NCBI GenBank assembly: GCA_024231955.1
Contig: JAAEPZ010000433.1
Span: 186,001 to 250,000, forward strand
Length of the DNA stretch: 64,000 bases
Direction of reading: 5' to 3'
Source of the DNA: a bacterium
GTDB lineage: Bacteria > Krumholzibacteriota > Krumholzibacteriia > JACNKJ01
How positions within the stretch are numbered: the first letter of the stretch is position 1; each line of letters starts with the position of its first letter. Of the stretch, positions 52,906 to 62,566 are shown piece after piece. Below the pieces are notes generated by a model. The model made no database searches, was not told the DNA's origin, and was given only the letters and a program-made list of their open reading frames with translations. The translations under genes and the position numbers were made by a program.

Positions 52906-53697
52906 TTGAAACGGATCATCGTTACGCTTGCCCTGCTCATCCCACTGCTCGCGGGATGCGATGACGACCCCACCGTCCCAGTCCCGGACACCTTCTTCTC
53001 GCTCCTATTCGCGGTCAACGAAACGGCGAGCGAAACGCTCGCCTACGATGTCACCTTCATCTGCAGCAACAGCCAGGAGATCCCCGATGTGCGCATCGAG
53101 GGTGTGGGATTGAAGGGGTGGAAGATCCACGAGGGCAATGTGCTGACGGCGACCCTCGAGGGGATGGTCTATACCGACTCCGTGAGGATCGAGATCAATG
53201 CCGCCGGTCGCGGTTCCGAGGCGATGTTCCCCCTGCCGACACCGATCGGGGAGATGACCTGCAACGGCGAAACCATCAACAGCAACGACAATATCCCGCA
53301 GACCTCGACCTATGTCTTCGACTGGAGCTGCGCAGCCAGCGAGCACTTCAAGATCAACTGGCGCGTCAGCTATGCCGTGGAGGATCGGGAGAGCCATTTC
53401 GTCGAGGCCGAGACCTATCAGGTACCATCAACGATCACGATCCCCCACTATCCCAACTGGATCAGAATCAACCTCGACGTGCAGGCCACCACCGGACCCA
53501 TGCTCACCCCCGGCAACGAACCGAACTTCAGCAACTCGTTCGGCAGGGGTTGGGTGCACGGCATGCACGAAACCTCCTACTCCGTCACCTCGGCCGATCC
53601 TCATCCGTTTGGCGGGACGATCCCCGGGAGCGGATCGATGACAACAATCGAATCCCGCATCGCCCGTCTTCAGGCACTGGTGAACGGCATCGACTGA
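52906..53697 (+). CDS. Lipoprotein of a tandem three-gene family, member 3
   Basis: A 263-aa lipoprotein starting at TTG 52906, after GGGAGAGG; TTG is supported because the Lys-rich signal peptide follows at once (KRIIVTLALLIPLLAGC). After the lipobox comes DDDPTVPVP. It shares with its neighbours FFSLLF, QEIPDVRIEGVGLKGW, MTCNGETINS, STYVFDWS, GNEPNFSNSFGRGWV and the helical end RIARLQALVNGID. It has its own 226-nt leader behind the terminator of member 2, so it may be regulated separately. It is convergent with the response regulator gene, 8 nt away. Confidence 0.7.
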   Translation: MKRIIVTLALLIPLLAGCDDDPTVPVPDTFFSLLFAVNETASETLAYDVTFICSNSQEIPDVRIEGVGLKGWKIHEGNVLTATLEGMVYTDSVRIEINAAGRGSEAMFPLPTPIGEMTCNGETINSNDNIPQTSTYVFDWSCAASEHFKINWRVSYAVEDRESHFVEAETYQVPSTITIPHYPNWIRINLDVQATTGPMLTPGNEPNFSNSFGRGWVHGMHETSYSVTSADPHPFGGTIPGSGSMTTIESRIARLQALVNGID

Positions 53698-53705
53698 ATC
53701 CCGCA

Positions 53706-55055
53706 TCAACTCCGTTCGAGCCCCAGCCGCTTCATGATCTTGATCAGGCTGGAGTGATCGGCGAGCCCGAGGTCGGCGGCGGTCTTCGTCACCTGGTTGC
53801 CGTTGCGCTCCAGCGCCTCGGTGATGATGCGCCGCTCGGCCTGGATCCGTTGATGGCGGAAACTCCGCGCCTCCTCCTCGCCGACGGGCTCATCGCCCCC
53901 GCCGGGAAGATCGAGCGGCAGATGCTCCTCACCCAACGGTCCGCCGCCGGCGGCGATGACCATCCGCTCGATCATGTTGCGCAACTCCCGCACATTGTTC
54001 TGCCGCCAGTCGTGCGTCTGCAGCGACTTCACTGCACCGGGGGTGATCGCCGCCACCGGCAAGCCCCAGTCCCGGCAGGTCTTTTCGATCAGGTGCTTCG
54101 CGATCAGCGGCACGTCGCCGAGTCTGTCGCGTAGAGGCGGCACCTGAACCAGATGCACGTTGAGACGAAACAGCAGATCCCGCCGGAAGCGCCCCTCCTC
54201 GACCTCGCGCGCAAGATCGCGATTGGTGGCCGCAATCACCCGGGCCGTCACCTTCACCGGCTTGCTCGATCCGAGCAGCTGAATCTGCTTCGACTCCAGC
54301 ACCCGCAGCAACTTGGCCTGAGCGGGTAGAGGCATCTCGCCGATCTCGTCCAGGAACAGCGTCCCTCCGGCCGCCTCCTCGAAAGCCCCTTTGCGGGCGC
54401 GATCGGCGCCCGTGAAAGCTCCCCGGACATGACCGAAGAGTTCATCCTCCAAAAGCTGCTCCGTGAAGGCCGCGCAGTTGACGGGCAGATGCACGCCGCC
54501 GCGCCCGCTGAGATCATGCAGCATCTTCGCCACCAGCTCCTTGCCGCTGCCGCTCTCGCCCTGTATCAGCACCGTGCTGGGGATCGGAGCCAACTGCTCT
54601 ATCCCCAGCTTCATCTTCGCCATGGCCGCGCTCTCGCCGATCAGCGGCACGGATGAGCTGCGCCTCGTGCGGGCGATCTCCCGCTCCCGCCCGGCGGCGG
54701 TCAGCGCCTTTTCGATCTCGATCAGAACGCGGCGGAAATCATCACCCTTCTCGATGAAGCTCCATGCCCCCAGCTTCATGGCCTTAACGCAGCGATCAAT
54801 ATTCCCCGTGCCCGTATAGACGATCACCGGTGCGGCGAATCCCTCGTGACGCAGCGTGCGCAAGACCTCGAAGCCGTCCACTCCGGGCATCTCCAGGTCG
54901 AGCAGGACGCAATCCACCGGTTCATCCTTCAGTATCACCAGCGCGGCCGAGCCGCCATCGGCCTGCAGCGTGGTGTAATCGCCCAACCGCTCCAGATCAT
55001 AGGCGTATTGCTGACGCATGGCCTCGACATCATCGACAATCAGAATCCTGTTCAC
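53706..55055 (-). CDS. NtrC-type sigma-54-dependent response regulator
   Basis: A 449-aa regulator. The receiver domain is 1-120 with phosphoacceptor D53 (LLDLEMPG). The AAA+ domain (about 140-370) has Walker A GESGSGKE, the sigma-54 contact loop GAFTGA and Walker B LFLDEIGE. The C-terminal Fis-type HTH (ITEALERNGNQVTKTAADLGLADHSS quoted in pieces: EALERNGNQ, TAADLGLADHSS) binds DNA. The start is GTG 55055, just before RILIVDD; a TTG at 55097 would add 14 unconserved residues. It follows the kinase gene by 35 nt. It activates sigma-54 promoters when phosphorylated; no -24/-12 target was found with certainty in this window. Confidence 0.93.
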   Translation of the reverse strand: MNRILIVDDVEAMRQQYAYDLERLGDYTTLQADGGSAALVILKDEPVDCVLLDLEMPGVDGFEVLRTLRHEGFAAPVIVYTGTGNIDRCVKAMKLGAWSFIEKGDDFRRVLIEIEKALTAAGREREIARTRRSSSVPLIGESAAMAKMKLGIEQLAPIPSTVLIQGESGSGKELVAKMLHDLSGRGGVHLPVNCAAFTEQLLEDELFGHVRGAFTGADRARKGAFEEAAGGTLFLDEIGEMPLPAQAKLLRVLESKQIQLLGSSKPVKVTARVIAATNRDLAREVEEGRFRRDLLFRLNVHLVQVPPLRDRLGDVPLIAKHLIEKTCRDWGLPVAAITPGAVKSLQTHDWRQNNVRELRNMIERMVIAAGGGPLGEEHLPLDLPGGGDEPVGEEEARSFRHQRIQAERRIITEALERNGNQVTKTAADLGLADHSSLIKIMKRLGLERS

Positions 55056-55090
55056 GACGCATCCTTCCGGCGTGTGTTTATCATCAGTCT

Positions 55091-56857
55091 CTAGCAATCC
55101 GCCTGCGGCAACTCAATGCTGAAGCTGGCGCCCTCACCCATAGTGCTGCGCACCCTGACGACGCCGCCGAGATCGGCGACCAGGCGGCGGACGTTGGACA
55201 GACCCAACCCGCTGCCGCGCTCCTTGCTGGAGTAGAAGTCCATGAAGATCCGTTCGAGGTCCTCCGGCGCGATGCCGCAGCCCTCATCCGTGACCTCGAT
55301 CAGGATCACGGGCTCATCGAAATCGTTTATCCGCCGTACGCCGCGTATTGTAATCCGGCCGCCCTCCGGCATGCTCTCGCGGGCATTGCGCAGCAGGTTC
55401 TCCAGGATCCGGCGCAGACTCACCGGGTCGGCCAGCAGCGACGGCAGGTCCTGCTCCATGTCGCAGACGTAGCGGATCTCCCCGCTTGCGCCCACCATTT
55501 CGGCGCGACCGGTCGGCAGCAACTCACGTACGATCCTCTCCAGATCGATCCGCTCGGGACGGCCCCGAACCGAGATGCGCGCATAGTTGCCGGCCAGGTC
55601 CTCGAGATAGTTGAGTCCCGAATCCAGGGTGCTCTTCCGCTCGGTGAAGATGGCGGCCATCTCGGCGGGGGTCTCCTCGGCCACCTGCGTCAGATGGGAG
55701 ATCACATTGCGCAGCGGGGTGAAGCCGTTGCGGATATCGTGCGTCACCTGCCGCGCCACCTCGCCCAGCGTCGCCCGGCTTTCGGCCTCCTGCAGGCGAC
55801 GCGCACCGGCTGCGAGGCGACCCATCATCTGATCGAGCAGGCGGCTGAGCTTACCCACTTCGTCACGCCGGTTGCTGGCGAAATCGACATTGAGACGGTC
55901 GAGGTCCACCTGCTCCGCCTTTCCGGCCAGATCCCCAAGGGGGCGACTGATCCGCAGCGACAGCCCCGTGGCCAGCGACAGGCTCACTGTCAGGGTCACG
56001 AGCAGTACGAGTCCCAGCCAGCCGCCGAGATCCCGCAGCATCCGGTCAAGCTCATCACGCGGGTAGGCGAATACGATCTCCGTGCGCCCCCGCACACCGG
56101 CATCACTCACGCCGAACAGCGCCAGATCCCGCCGGGTGAGAAGAGCCGCCGAGCGGTCGTCGGCCACCGTAGGTGAGGAGATATCCAGGGAATCATCCGT
56201 GGCCAGATAGCCGGGCAGGTCCCCGACGGTCTGCTCGTGTGCGGCGTAGATCAGCGCCAGCTCCAACCGGCTGCCGCCCCCGAGGTCGCGCAGAAAGGCC
56301 CGGTTGAGTTCGCGGCCGCCGATGAGGAGAAAGTCACGATCGCCCAGACGCAGGGGGGTGATGCAGAGCAGTACCGGGGAGAAGCCCTCGGCATGACGCA
56401 CCTGTCTGAAAGCCAGGCCGCCGGGACACTTGGTCAGCGCCTGGGCGACACGCCGGAAATTCTGCCCGCACTCCTGCCGAAAATGGCCGGAGCTGAGCAC
56501 GACGCCATCGCCGTCGAGCAACTGCAGCATATCGAGTCCGGCCAACGGCATTTTCCGTCCGGCGTAATCGCGCAGGTAGACGGCACCGTTGCCGTCGCGC
56601 TCCCCCCCGGGCAACAGGGCCAGCCACAGGTTGTTGTCCGCGCTGATCTCGCTCTTCAGAGCCTCCAGACTACCGGCGATCTCCTCGCCGCGCAGTCGCA
56701 ACACCCGATCAATGTTGTCGCCGAGCAGCTCGACGCGATCACGGTAATCGCTTTCGAAACGCCAGAAGATATAGTGGCGCGCACCGAGGTAGAAGGCCAG
56801 CAACGGCAGCAAAGCCAGCAGGACGGTGGCCAGAAGGATGCGGAGGCGGAGACTCAC
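55091..56857 (-). CDS. NtrY-like sensor histidine kinase
   Basis: A 588-aa membrane kinase. TM1 is at about 5-25, a periplasmic sensor region of about 260 residues follows, TM2 is at about 287-310, and a HAMP linker follows. The kinase core has the H-box THDIRNGFTPLRN, N-box NLLRNARESM, G1 DEGCGI and G2 GSGLGLSNVR. The start is GTG 56857, whose GTGA overlaps the stop of the solute-binding lipoprotein. The cognate regulator is the gene behind it. The coupled lipoprotein suggests ligand sensing through a binding protein that contacts the periplasmic domain. Ligand unknown. Confidence 0.92.
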   Translation of the reverse strand: MSLRLRILLATVLLALLPLLAFYLGARHYIFWRFESDYRDRVELLGDNIDRVLRLRGEEIAGSLEALKSEISADNNLWLALLPGGERDGNGAVYLRDYAGRKMPLAGLDMLQLLDGDGVVLSSGHFRQECGQNFRRVAQALTKCPGGLAFRQVRHAEGFSPVLLCITPLRLGDRDFLLIGGRELNRAFLRDLGGGSRLELALIYAAHEQTVGDLPGYLATDDSLDISSPTVADDRSAALLTRRDLALFGVSDAGVRGRTEIVFAYPRDELDRMLRDLGGWLGLVLLVTLTVSLSLATGLSLRISRPLGDLAGKAEQVDLDRLNVDFASNRRDEVGKLSRLLDQMMGRLAAGARRLQEAESRATLGEVARQVTHDIRNGFTPLRNVISHLTQVAEETPAEMAAIFTERKSTLDSGLNYLEDLAGNYARISVRGRPERIDLERIVRELLPTGRAEMVGASGEIRYVCDMEQDLPSLLADPVSLRRILENLLRNARESMPEGGRITIRGVRRINDFDEPVILIEVTDEGCGIAPEDLERIFMDFYSSKERGSGLGLSNVRRLVADLGGVVRVRSTMGEGASFSIELPQADC

Positions 56858-58341
56858 GGCGCCGTCTCCGGGGTCAGACGCCACCCGGCATGGTTCAGGA
56901 GCGGTATGCCGTCCAGCCCGACCGCGACGCCGACGAGATCGCGGTTCACCACCAGACTCGACCGCGACAGGGCCAGGGGCAGCAGCCGGGCGCACCCCAA
57001 TTCCAGGGGATACACGGCACCGCGCCGCACCGGCAGGATGAAGATCTCGTCCGTCGGGTTATCCACGAGGGTCAACGCCCTCTCCAGCGCAATCTCGAAA
57101 TCGGCGCCCGTGTCGGGCGACACGATGGGCGAAATCGCCAACGCACGGCCATAGCCGTCGCTCCTGCTGGCCAGCGCCGCGATCCGGGCAGCCAGTTCGC
57201 GGGCGTCCGGGTCACCGACCGGATAGCGGATCAGGGGGTTCACCGGCAGCGGCGGGGCGACATACTCACCCGGCATGATCACGCTGGAATCGGCGACGGT
57301 GGGATCGGTCATGAACACGAGATTCGGGAGGAACTCCCAGAGCCAGGAGGTGGTGGCCGCAATCGCCTGCGCGTGCAGGATCACCCCGCCGTTCACCTCG
57401 CCCGCAAGTCGCTCATACCAGTCGGGATCCCCGCCGAGCGCGTCGGCGAAAGCCCCCCCGCGCGGCAACACGAGGATGTAAAGGCGATCCCAGGAGAGGT
57501 TGACGGCGGTCATGTCCTCCAATCCGCGAAACAGCGGCAGGATGCGTCGGTCACGCAGCTGGAAGGCGTCGGCCCCCTCGTAGGTGAAGTTGCGGGGATC
57601 GATGCCGCTGAGGATCGGGAAGATGATCTCGCTCCAGTTGGCGGGCGCGGGGTGACGGTGGTTCGGATAACAGATGATCTCCCCCTGAGGCCGCAGATGC
57701 AGGCCGCGGGGGCGCAGGGGACCTGTCCCCAGGTTCCAGTAGAGCAGGGGGCGAGCCGAGGAGATGGCGAACGCTGGCAGGGCCAGTTGACGCGGAAAGC
57801 CCGCAGGCTCAACCCGCGGCGTAACCCGGATGCGCCGCGAGTCGACAATCTGGATGCAGGTCGTCAGCGGCTCGATGGCGGGGCAGGGGAGATGGCCGTT
57901 CAGGCCGCGGGCGACTCGGCTGGTCGCCATCCACGATGCCAGCACGTCGGAGGCCTCCACCTCCTGACCATCCCAGAAACAGGCCCCCTCCCGGATAGTG
58001 AAGATCCAGCCCCCCCCCTCGGCGGCCGGTTCGCGCCGCCACGACTCTGCCAGCTCCGGACGCAGACTGCCGTCGCAATTGACGCTGAGCAGGGTTTCGT
58101 AGAGTTGGCGAAAGAGTAGATTTTCGGCGTCATTGACGGGGAAGGCAAGGTGTGCGGGATCAACACTGTCGGCCAGGGCGAAGTGGAGCAGCCCCCCCTC
58201 GGCAGCCTGGCCGGGCAGGATTGCGCAGGGGTCGTCAACGGAGCGGAGCAGCGATTCGCCCCCTCCGCAACCTGCAAACAGAAGCAGGCCCACGAGTAGC
58301 GCGGGCAAATTCAGTGGCATATCTCTCTTCCGGCCGACCAT
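56854..58341 (-). CDS. SBP_bac_5-like solute-binding lipoprotein in a two-component operon
   Basis: A 495-aa lipoprotein with lipobox LLFAGC near residue 25. The N-terminal half follows the family-5 extracellular solute-binding pattern: LHFALADSVDPAHL, LFRQLYETLLSVNCDGSLRPELAESW, WIFTIREGACFWDGQEVEASDVLASW (each shown in part only), typical of dipeptide/oligopeptide/nickel-binding proteins. The second half is more diverged. There are no ABC permease genes nearby; the gene ends as a GTGA overlap with the sensor kinase. This points to a sensing rather than an uptake role. Start is ATG 58341 after AAGGA; ATG 58320 is also possible. Confidence 0.8.
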   Translation of the reverse strand: MVGRKRDMPLNLPALLVGLLLFAGCGGGESLLRSVDDPCAILPGQAAEGGLLHFALADSVDPAHLAFPVNDAENLLFRQLYETLLSVNCDGSLRPELAESWRREPAAEGGGWIFTIREGACFWDGQEVEASDVLASWMATSRVARGLNGHLPCPAIEPLTTCIQIVDSRRIRVTPRVEPAGFPRQLALPAFAISSARPLLYWNLGTGPLRPRGLHLRPQGEIICYPNHRHPAPANWSEIIFPILSGIDPRNFTYEGADAFQLRDRRILPLFRGLEDMTAVNLSWDRLYILVLPRGGAFADALGGDPDWYERLAGEVNGGVILHAQAIAATTSWLWEFLPNLVFMTDPTVADSSVIMPGEYVAPPLPVNPLIRYPVGDPDARELAARIAALASRSDGYGRALAISPIVSPDTGADFEIALERALTLVDNPTDEIFILPVRRGAVYPLELGCARLLPLALSRSSLVVNRDLVGVAVGLDGIPLLNHAGWRLTPETAP

Positions 58342-58525
58342 GGGTACATCCTTGTTGTTGCAGGCTGATTGTGAGACATTAGCCCGTTCAGGCTCAGGGA
58401 CAAAGAGGAAAAGCCGGGTGACGTGTTTGTTGATGTTGCGCTATGGTCAAGTCCGGCCCGACAGCGAGGTTCCAGAGGCCGAGCAGATGGCAATTGGTGA
58501 GAGCAGAAAGATCCAAGGAGCAACA

Positions 58526-59563
58526 ATGAAGCATGAATGGGCCACGCTGAACGAGCAGGAGAGCCTGAAGATCCTGCGGCGGGAGAGGATCATGCATCTG
58601 GCGGGCACCACCCCCGACGGACGCCCTCTGATCCGTCCCCTCCACTACACGCTGGTCGACGACGACAGCGCCGTCATTTTCCACAGCGCCCCGACCGGCG
58701 AGAAGATTGAGGCGGTGGGGCGCGAGGTGGTCTGCTCCGTCAGCGAACATATCATCGACACACCCAGCAGCTTCACCGGCTCCGGTCCCGCCTGCAAGGC
58801 GACCGCACTCTACCGCAGCGTCCAGTTCAGGGGGCTACTGGAGAACGTGGTCGATATCGCCGAGATCCGCCGCTATCTCCATGATCTCATGCAGACGCAC
58901 GAGCCGGACAAGGGGTGGCACCTGCCCGCCGAACCGCGCGGCGTGGCGATCCTCCGGGTGAAGCTGGGCGAGATGACGGGCAAAGCGCGACTGCTCCAGA
59001 ACCGCAAAGCGGCGGAGCGGGAATCGATGCTCGTCTCGCTGTGGGGACGTGGCGAGGAGAGCGACTTGCGGGCGATCGACGCCATCCTGGAGACCAATCC
59101 CGATACTCCGGTCCCACCTTTTCTCCAGGCGCCCGACGGTTGCCGGCTGCTTTGCGCCCCCGCCCCGGCTCATGCCGATCAGGCCGCGATCCTGCTGGCG
59201 AACCGCTACTGGACAAAGGAGGATGGGTTCACCGTGCTGCGTGACGCCCAGCTGAATTGCCCGGCCTGGCTGGTGGCTGTGGCTGATGATACCGACGAAC
59301 TCATCGGCACGATCCGCGCCGGCAGCGACAGCCAGCGGCAGGCCTGGATACTCGACCTGGTCGTCGCCGACACCTGGCGGAAACGGGGACTGGGGTCGGT
59401 CCTGATGCGTGCCCTGCTGGATCACCCACGCGTGAGGCAAACGGGGCGTATCGGTCTGGCCACCAGGGACGCTCAGGCGTTCTGCGAACGTTTCGGTTTC
59501 AAGAGGGATAGCGTTGCGGCATCCGGAAGCATCCGGATGTCACTAAAGCGCCGAAACCAGTAA
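58526..59563 (+). CDS. PNPOx-like flavin-binding domain fused to a GNAT acetyltransferase
   Basis: A 345-aa two-domain protein starting at ATG 58526 after AAGGAG. Residues 1-155 form a NimA/pyridoxamine-5'-phosphate-oxidase-like split barrel: IMHLAGTTPDGRPLIRPLHY, FHSAPTGEKIEAVGR, VCSVSEHIID, ATALYRSVQFRGLLENV. Residues 205-340 are a GNAT domain with the acetyl-CoA motif VADTWRKRGLGSVLMRALL and CERFGFKRD at the end. Such fusions exist in other bacteria, but the substrate is unknown; a detoxifying reductase/acetylase is a plausible guess. It stands alone between the two-component operon and SUF. Confidence 0.87.
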   Translation: MKHEWATLNEQESLKILRRERIMHLAGTTPDGRPLIRPLHYTLVDDDSAVIFHSAPTGEKIEAVGREVVCSVSEHIIDTPSSFTGSGPACKATALYRSVQFRGLLENVVDIAEIRRYLHDLMQTHEPDKGWHLPAEPRGVAILRVKLGEMTGKARLLQNRKAAERESMLVSLWGRGEESDLRAIDAILETNPDTPVPPFLQAPDGCRLLCAPAPAHADQAAILLANRYWTKEDGFTVLRDAQLNCPAWLVAVADDTDELIGTIRAGSDSQRQAWILDLVVADTWRKRGLGSVLMRALLDHPRVRQTGRIGLATRDAQAFCERFGFKRDSVAASGSIRMSLKRRNQ

Positions 59564-59705
59564 CAGGCTTGTTCACATAGACTTTGCCCCTCAACGTCAC
59601 CTTCAGGTTCAAGTCTGATCACCTCTCCGAGTTGAATAGCACCAATTTTGTCCCCTTTACCCCTTGCGCGTGAGGATGAGTTTATTTAGCTTCGCTCCAA
59701 ACAGT

Positions 59706-59716
59706 ACCGATTCGGT
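59706..59716. promoter_or_regulatory. Candidate Rrf2/SUF operator
   Basis: The palindrome ACCGA-T-TCGGT lies 19 nt before the ATG of the Rrf2 regulator, which suits an autoregulatory site. Confidence 0.4.
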
Positions 59717-59734
59717 CCAATTAGTGGAGTCACG

Positions 59735-60172
59735 ATGATTAGAATCGCCCGATTGACGGACTACGGAGTTGCCCTGATGACGCGGATGGCCACGGAGCCG
59801 AGCGGCATGAGCGTCACCGCCCGCGATCTTTCCGGGAAGATCGGTTTACCCCTCCCGACGGTGAGCAAGCTGCTCAAGATGCTCGCACGGGGTGACCTGC
59901 TCAACTCGCAACGGGGAGCTTACGGCGGCTACAGCCTCGCACGCTCACCGGAGGAGATCACACTGGCCGATCTGGTCAACGCGCTGGAGGGCCCGGTTCA
60001 TCTTACCGAGTGCAGTATCGAAAGCGAATGTACCTGCGGTCTGGAGACCAACTGCGACACGAAGGCCAACTGGCGCCTGATCAATCGCAAAATAATGCAG
60101 GCTCTGGAGAGTGTGACGTTGCGTGAGATGTCCGAGCGGATCGACGATGCCGAAACAGGCGTGGAGAACTAG
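59735..60172 (+). CDS. Rrf2-family Fe-S-sensing regulator of the SUF operon
   Basis: A 145-aa winged-helix regulator. The HTH lies in residues 25-65 ([24 protein letters not shown] quoted as [17 protein letters not shown]), with the wing [13 protein letters not shown] cluster-binding Cys group is at C93, C99, C101 and C107, matching the spacing of IscR/SufR cysteines. Cluster loss would change DNA binding and so adjust the operon to Fe-S demand. One base separates its stop from the sufB ATG. Confidence 0.93.
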   Translation: MIRIARLTDYGVALMTRMATEPSGMSVTARDLSGKIGLPLPTVSKLLKMLARGDLLNSQRGAYGGYSLARSPEEITLADLVNALEGPVHLTECSIESECTCGLETNCDTKANWRLINRKIMQALESVTLREMSERIDDAETGVEN

Positions 60173-60173
60173 C

Positions 60174-61619
60174 ATGAAGAATGACGACAAGACGATCAAC
60201 GATCTGGCCAGCCAGGAATACAAGTGGGGCTTCGTCACCGATATCGATTCGGACACGGTGCCGCCCGGCTTGAATGAAGATGTGATCAAGTACATCTCCA
60301 CGAAGAAGAATGAGCCCGAGTGGCTCCTCGAGTTCCGGCTCAAGGCGTATCGTCACTGGCTGACCCTCAAGCAACCCGATTGGCAGAAGGTGGACTTCGA
60401 GCCCATCGACTTTCAGGCGATCAGCTACTACTCCGCGCCGAAACAGCAGAAGAAAGTCGGCAGCATGGAGGAGATCGATCCCAAGCTGGTGGAGACCTAC
60501 GACAAGCTGGGCATCCCCCTCATCGAACAGCAGCGCCTGGCGGGCGTGGCGGTGGATGCCGTGTTCGACAGCGTCTCGGTCGCAACCACGATGAAGGACA
60601 ACCTGGCGAAGATCGGCATCATCTTCATGCCCTTCTCCGAAGCGGTGCAAGAGCACCCGGAACTGATCAAGAGATACATGGGCAGTGTCGTCCCCTATAC
60701 GGACAATTTCTTCGCCGCGCTCAACTCGGCGGTATTCACCGACGGCTCGTTCGTATACATCCCCAAGGGTGTTCAGTCACCGATGGATCTGTCCACCTAC
60801 TTCCGCATCAACGCCGAGAACACCGGGCAGTTTGAACGGACGCTGATCGTGGCCGACGAGGGGGCGAGCGTCAGCTATCTCGAGGGGTGCACGGCCCCCC
60901 AGCGGGATGAGAACCAGCTCCATGCCGCCATCGTCGAACTCTGCGCCGAGAGGGATGCGAAGATCAAATATTCCACGGTCCAGAACTGGTACCCCGGCGA
61001 CAAGGACGGCGTGGGCGGCATCTACAATTTCGTCACCAAGCGCGGCCTCTGCAACGGTGAGAACTCGCGGATCTCCTGGACGCAGGTGGAGACGGGATCG
61101 GCAATCACCTGGAAATATCCCAGCTGTGTGCTCAAAGGGGACAACTCAGTGGGCGAGTTCTACTCTGTGGCCCTGACCAACAATCTGCAGCAGGCCGACA
61201 CCGGATCGAAGATGATCCATCTCGGGCGGAACACGAGCAGCACGATCATCTCCAAGGGGATCTCGGCCGGGAGGGCGGATCAAACCTACCGCGGTCTGGT
61301 GCGGGTTGCCAGAAACGCCGCCGGCGCGCGCAACTTCACGCAGTGCGACTCGATGCTGCTCGGCGACCGCTGCGGGGCGCACACCTTCCCCTACATCGAA
61401 TCGCGGCATCCCGGGGCGCGCCTGGAGCATGAAGCCACAACCACCCGGATCGGTGACGATCAGATTTTCTACTGCAACCAACGTGGGATCAACACGGAGG
61501 ATGCGGTGTCGATGATCGTCAACGGATTCTGCAGGGAGGTCTTCCGGGAGCTCCCGATGGAGTTCGCCGTGGAGGCGCAGAAGCTGCTGAGTGTGAGCCT
61601 GGAGGGGAGTGTCGGGTGA
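60174..61619 (+). CDS. sufB: Fe-S cluster assembly scaffold protein SufB
   Basis: A 481-aa scaffold of the SufBCD complex. Typical motifs are [11 protein letters not shown] at the start, [54 protein letters not shown] (in parts) and [15 protein letters not shown] near the end, followed by [15 protein letters not shown]. The beta-helix core builds clusters with SufC ATPase and SufD. The start is ATG 60174 after GGAG; the longer frame begins inside the regulator. Length agrees with SufB of other bacteria. Confidence 0.97.
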   Translation: MKNDDKTINDLASQEYKWGFVTDIDSDTVPPGLNEDVIKYISTKKNEPEWLLEFRLKAYRHWLTLKQPDWQKVDFEPIDFQAISYYSAPKQQKKVGSMEEIDPKLVETYDKLGIPLIEQQRLAGVAVDAVFDSVSVATTMKDNLAKIGIIFMPFSEAVQEHPELIKRYMGSVVPYTDNFFAALNSAVFTDGSFVYIPKGVQSPMDLSTYFRINAENTGQFERTLIVADEGASVSYLEGCTAPQRDENQLHAAIVELCAERDAKIKYSTVQNWYPGDKDGVGGIYNFVTKRGLCNGENSRISWTQVETGSAITWKYPSCVLKGDNSVGEFYSVALTNNLQQADTGSKMIHLGRNTSSTIISKGISAGRADQTYRGLVRVARNAAGARNFTQCDSMLLGDRCGAHTFPYIESRHPGARLEHEATTTRIGDDQIFYCNQRGINTEDAVSMIVNGFCREVFRELPMEFAVEAQKLLSVSLEGSVG

Positions 61620-61799
61620 TTCGCAAGCTGGAGACATGGGCTTGAGGTTGCGCCTCTCCATGTTGCGCGAGTCCCGTTGCTGAACGGATGCGTCGTTCAG
61701 CCTGAGTTCGAAAGCTGGATATACAGGGCGAACGATTGATAATCGCCGAAACCGGATCACGAGAGCGTCCCTGCGGACGCGCATCAGGGAGAAACGAGA
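61620..61799 (+). other. Long sufB-sufC spacer with two hairpins
   Basis: 180 nt between genes that are otherwise packed. CTGAACG-N7-CGTTCAG (about 61681-61701) and GCGTCC-CTGC-GGACGC (about 61766-61781) can fold. It has no recognisable promoter or gene. It may be an mRNA processing or attenuation site. Confidence 0.4.
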
Positions 61800-62564
61800 A
61801 TGCTGACAATCAAGAACCTGCATGCCGGGGTCGAGGGCAAAGAGATCCTCAAAGGGATCAACCTGGAGATCAAGGCGGGCGAGGTCCACGCCATCATGGG
61901 TCCCAACGGCTCCGGCAAGAGCACTCTCTCCGGTGTGTTGGCCGGTAACGAAGCCTTTACCATAACTGAGGGGGAGGTCACCTATCTGGGTGAGAACCTG
62001 TTGCCCCTCAGCGCCGAAATGCGTGCGCTCGAAGGGATCTTCCTCGCTTTCCAGTATCCGATCGAGATCCCCGGGGTGAGCAACGCCCACTTCCTCCGCG
62101 CTGCGCTGAACGCCCGCAGACGTCACAGAGATGAGCCGGAACTGGATGCTTTCGACTTCCAGGAGCTGGCCAAGAAGAAGATGGAGCTGTTCGAACTCAA
62201 CCCGGCCCTGATGGATCGTTCGCTCAACGTCGGTTTCTCCGGCGGCGAAAAGAAGCGGAACGAGGGTTTCCAGATGGCCCTGCTCGAACCCACCCTGGCC
62301 GTCATGGACGAAACGGACTCCGGTCTCGATATCGACGCGCTCAAGATCGTGGCGCAGGGGGTCAACTCGTTGCGCTCACCCGAACGGGCGGCTCTGGTGA
62401 TCACCCACTACCAGCGCCTGCTCGACTATATCGTCCCCGATTTCGTGCATGTTCTGGCCGATGGCCGCATCGTCAAATCGGGCGGCAAGGAGCTGGCGCT
62501 TGAGCTCGAAAAAAGCGGCTATGCGTGGATCAATCGCGGAACCCCCGGCGAAGAGGGTGTCTGA
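61800..62564 (+). CDS. sufC: Fe-S cluster assembly ATPase SufC
   Basis: A 254-aa ABC-type ATPase that energises the SufBCD scaffold. Walker A is GPNGSGKST, the signature FSGGEKKRNEG is the SufC-specific form, Walker B is LAVMDETDSGLD with the typical Glu-Thr-Asp, and the H-loop is ITHYQRLL. No membrane domain is present, as expected. It starts at ATG 61800 after a long spacer and precedes sufD by two bases. Confidence 0.97.
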   Translation: MLTIKNLHAGVEGKEILKGINLEIKAGEVHAIMGPNGSGKSTLSGVLAGNEAFTITEGEVTYLGENLLPLSAEMRALEGIFLAFQYPIEIPGVSNAHFLRAALNARRRHRDEPELDAFDFQELAKKKMELFELNPALMDRSLNVGFSGGEKKRNEGFQMALLEPTLAVMDETDSGLDIDALKIVAQGVNSLRSPERAALVITHYQRLLDYIVPDFVHVLADGRIVKSGGKELALELEKSGYAWINRGTPGEEGV

Positions 62565-62566
62565 CC

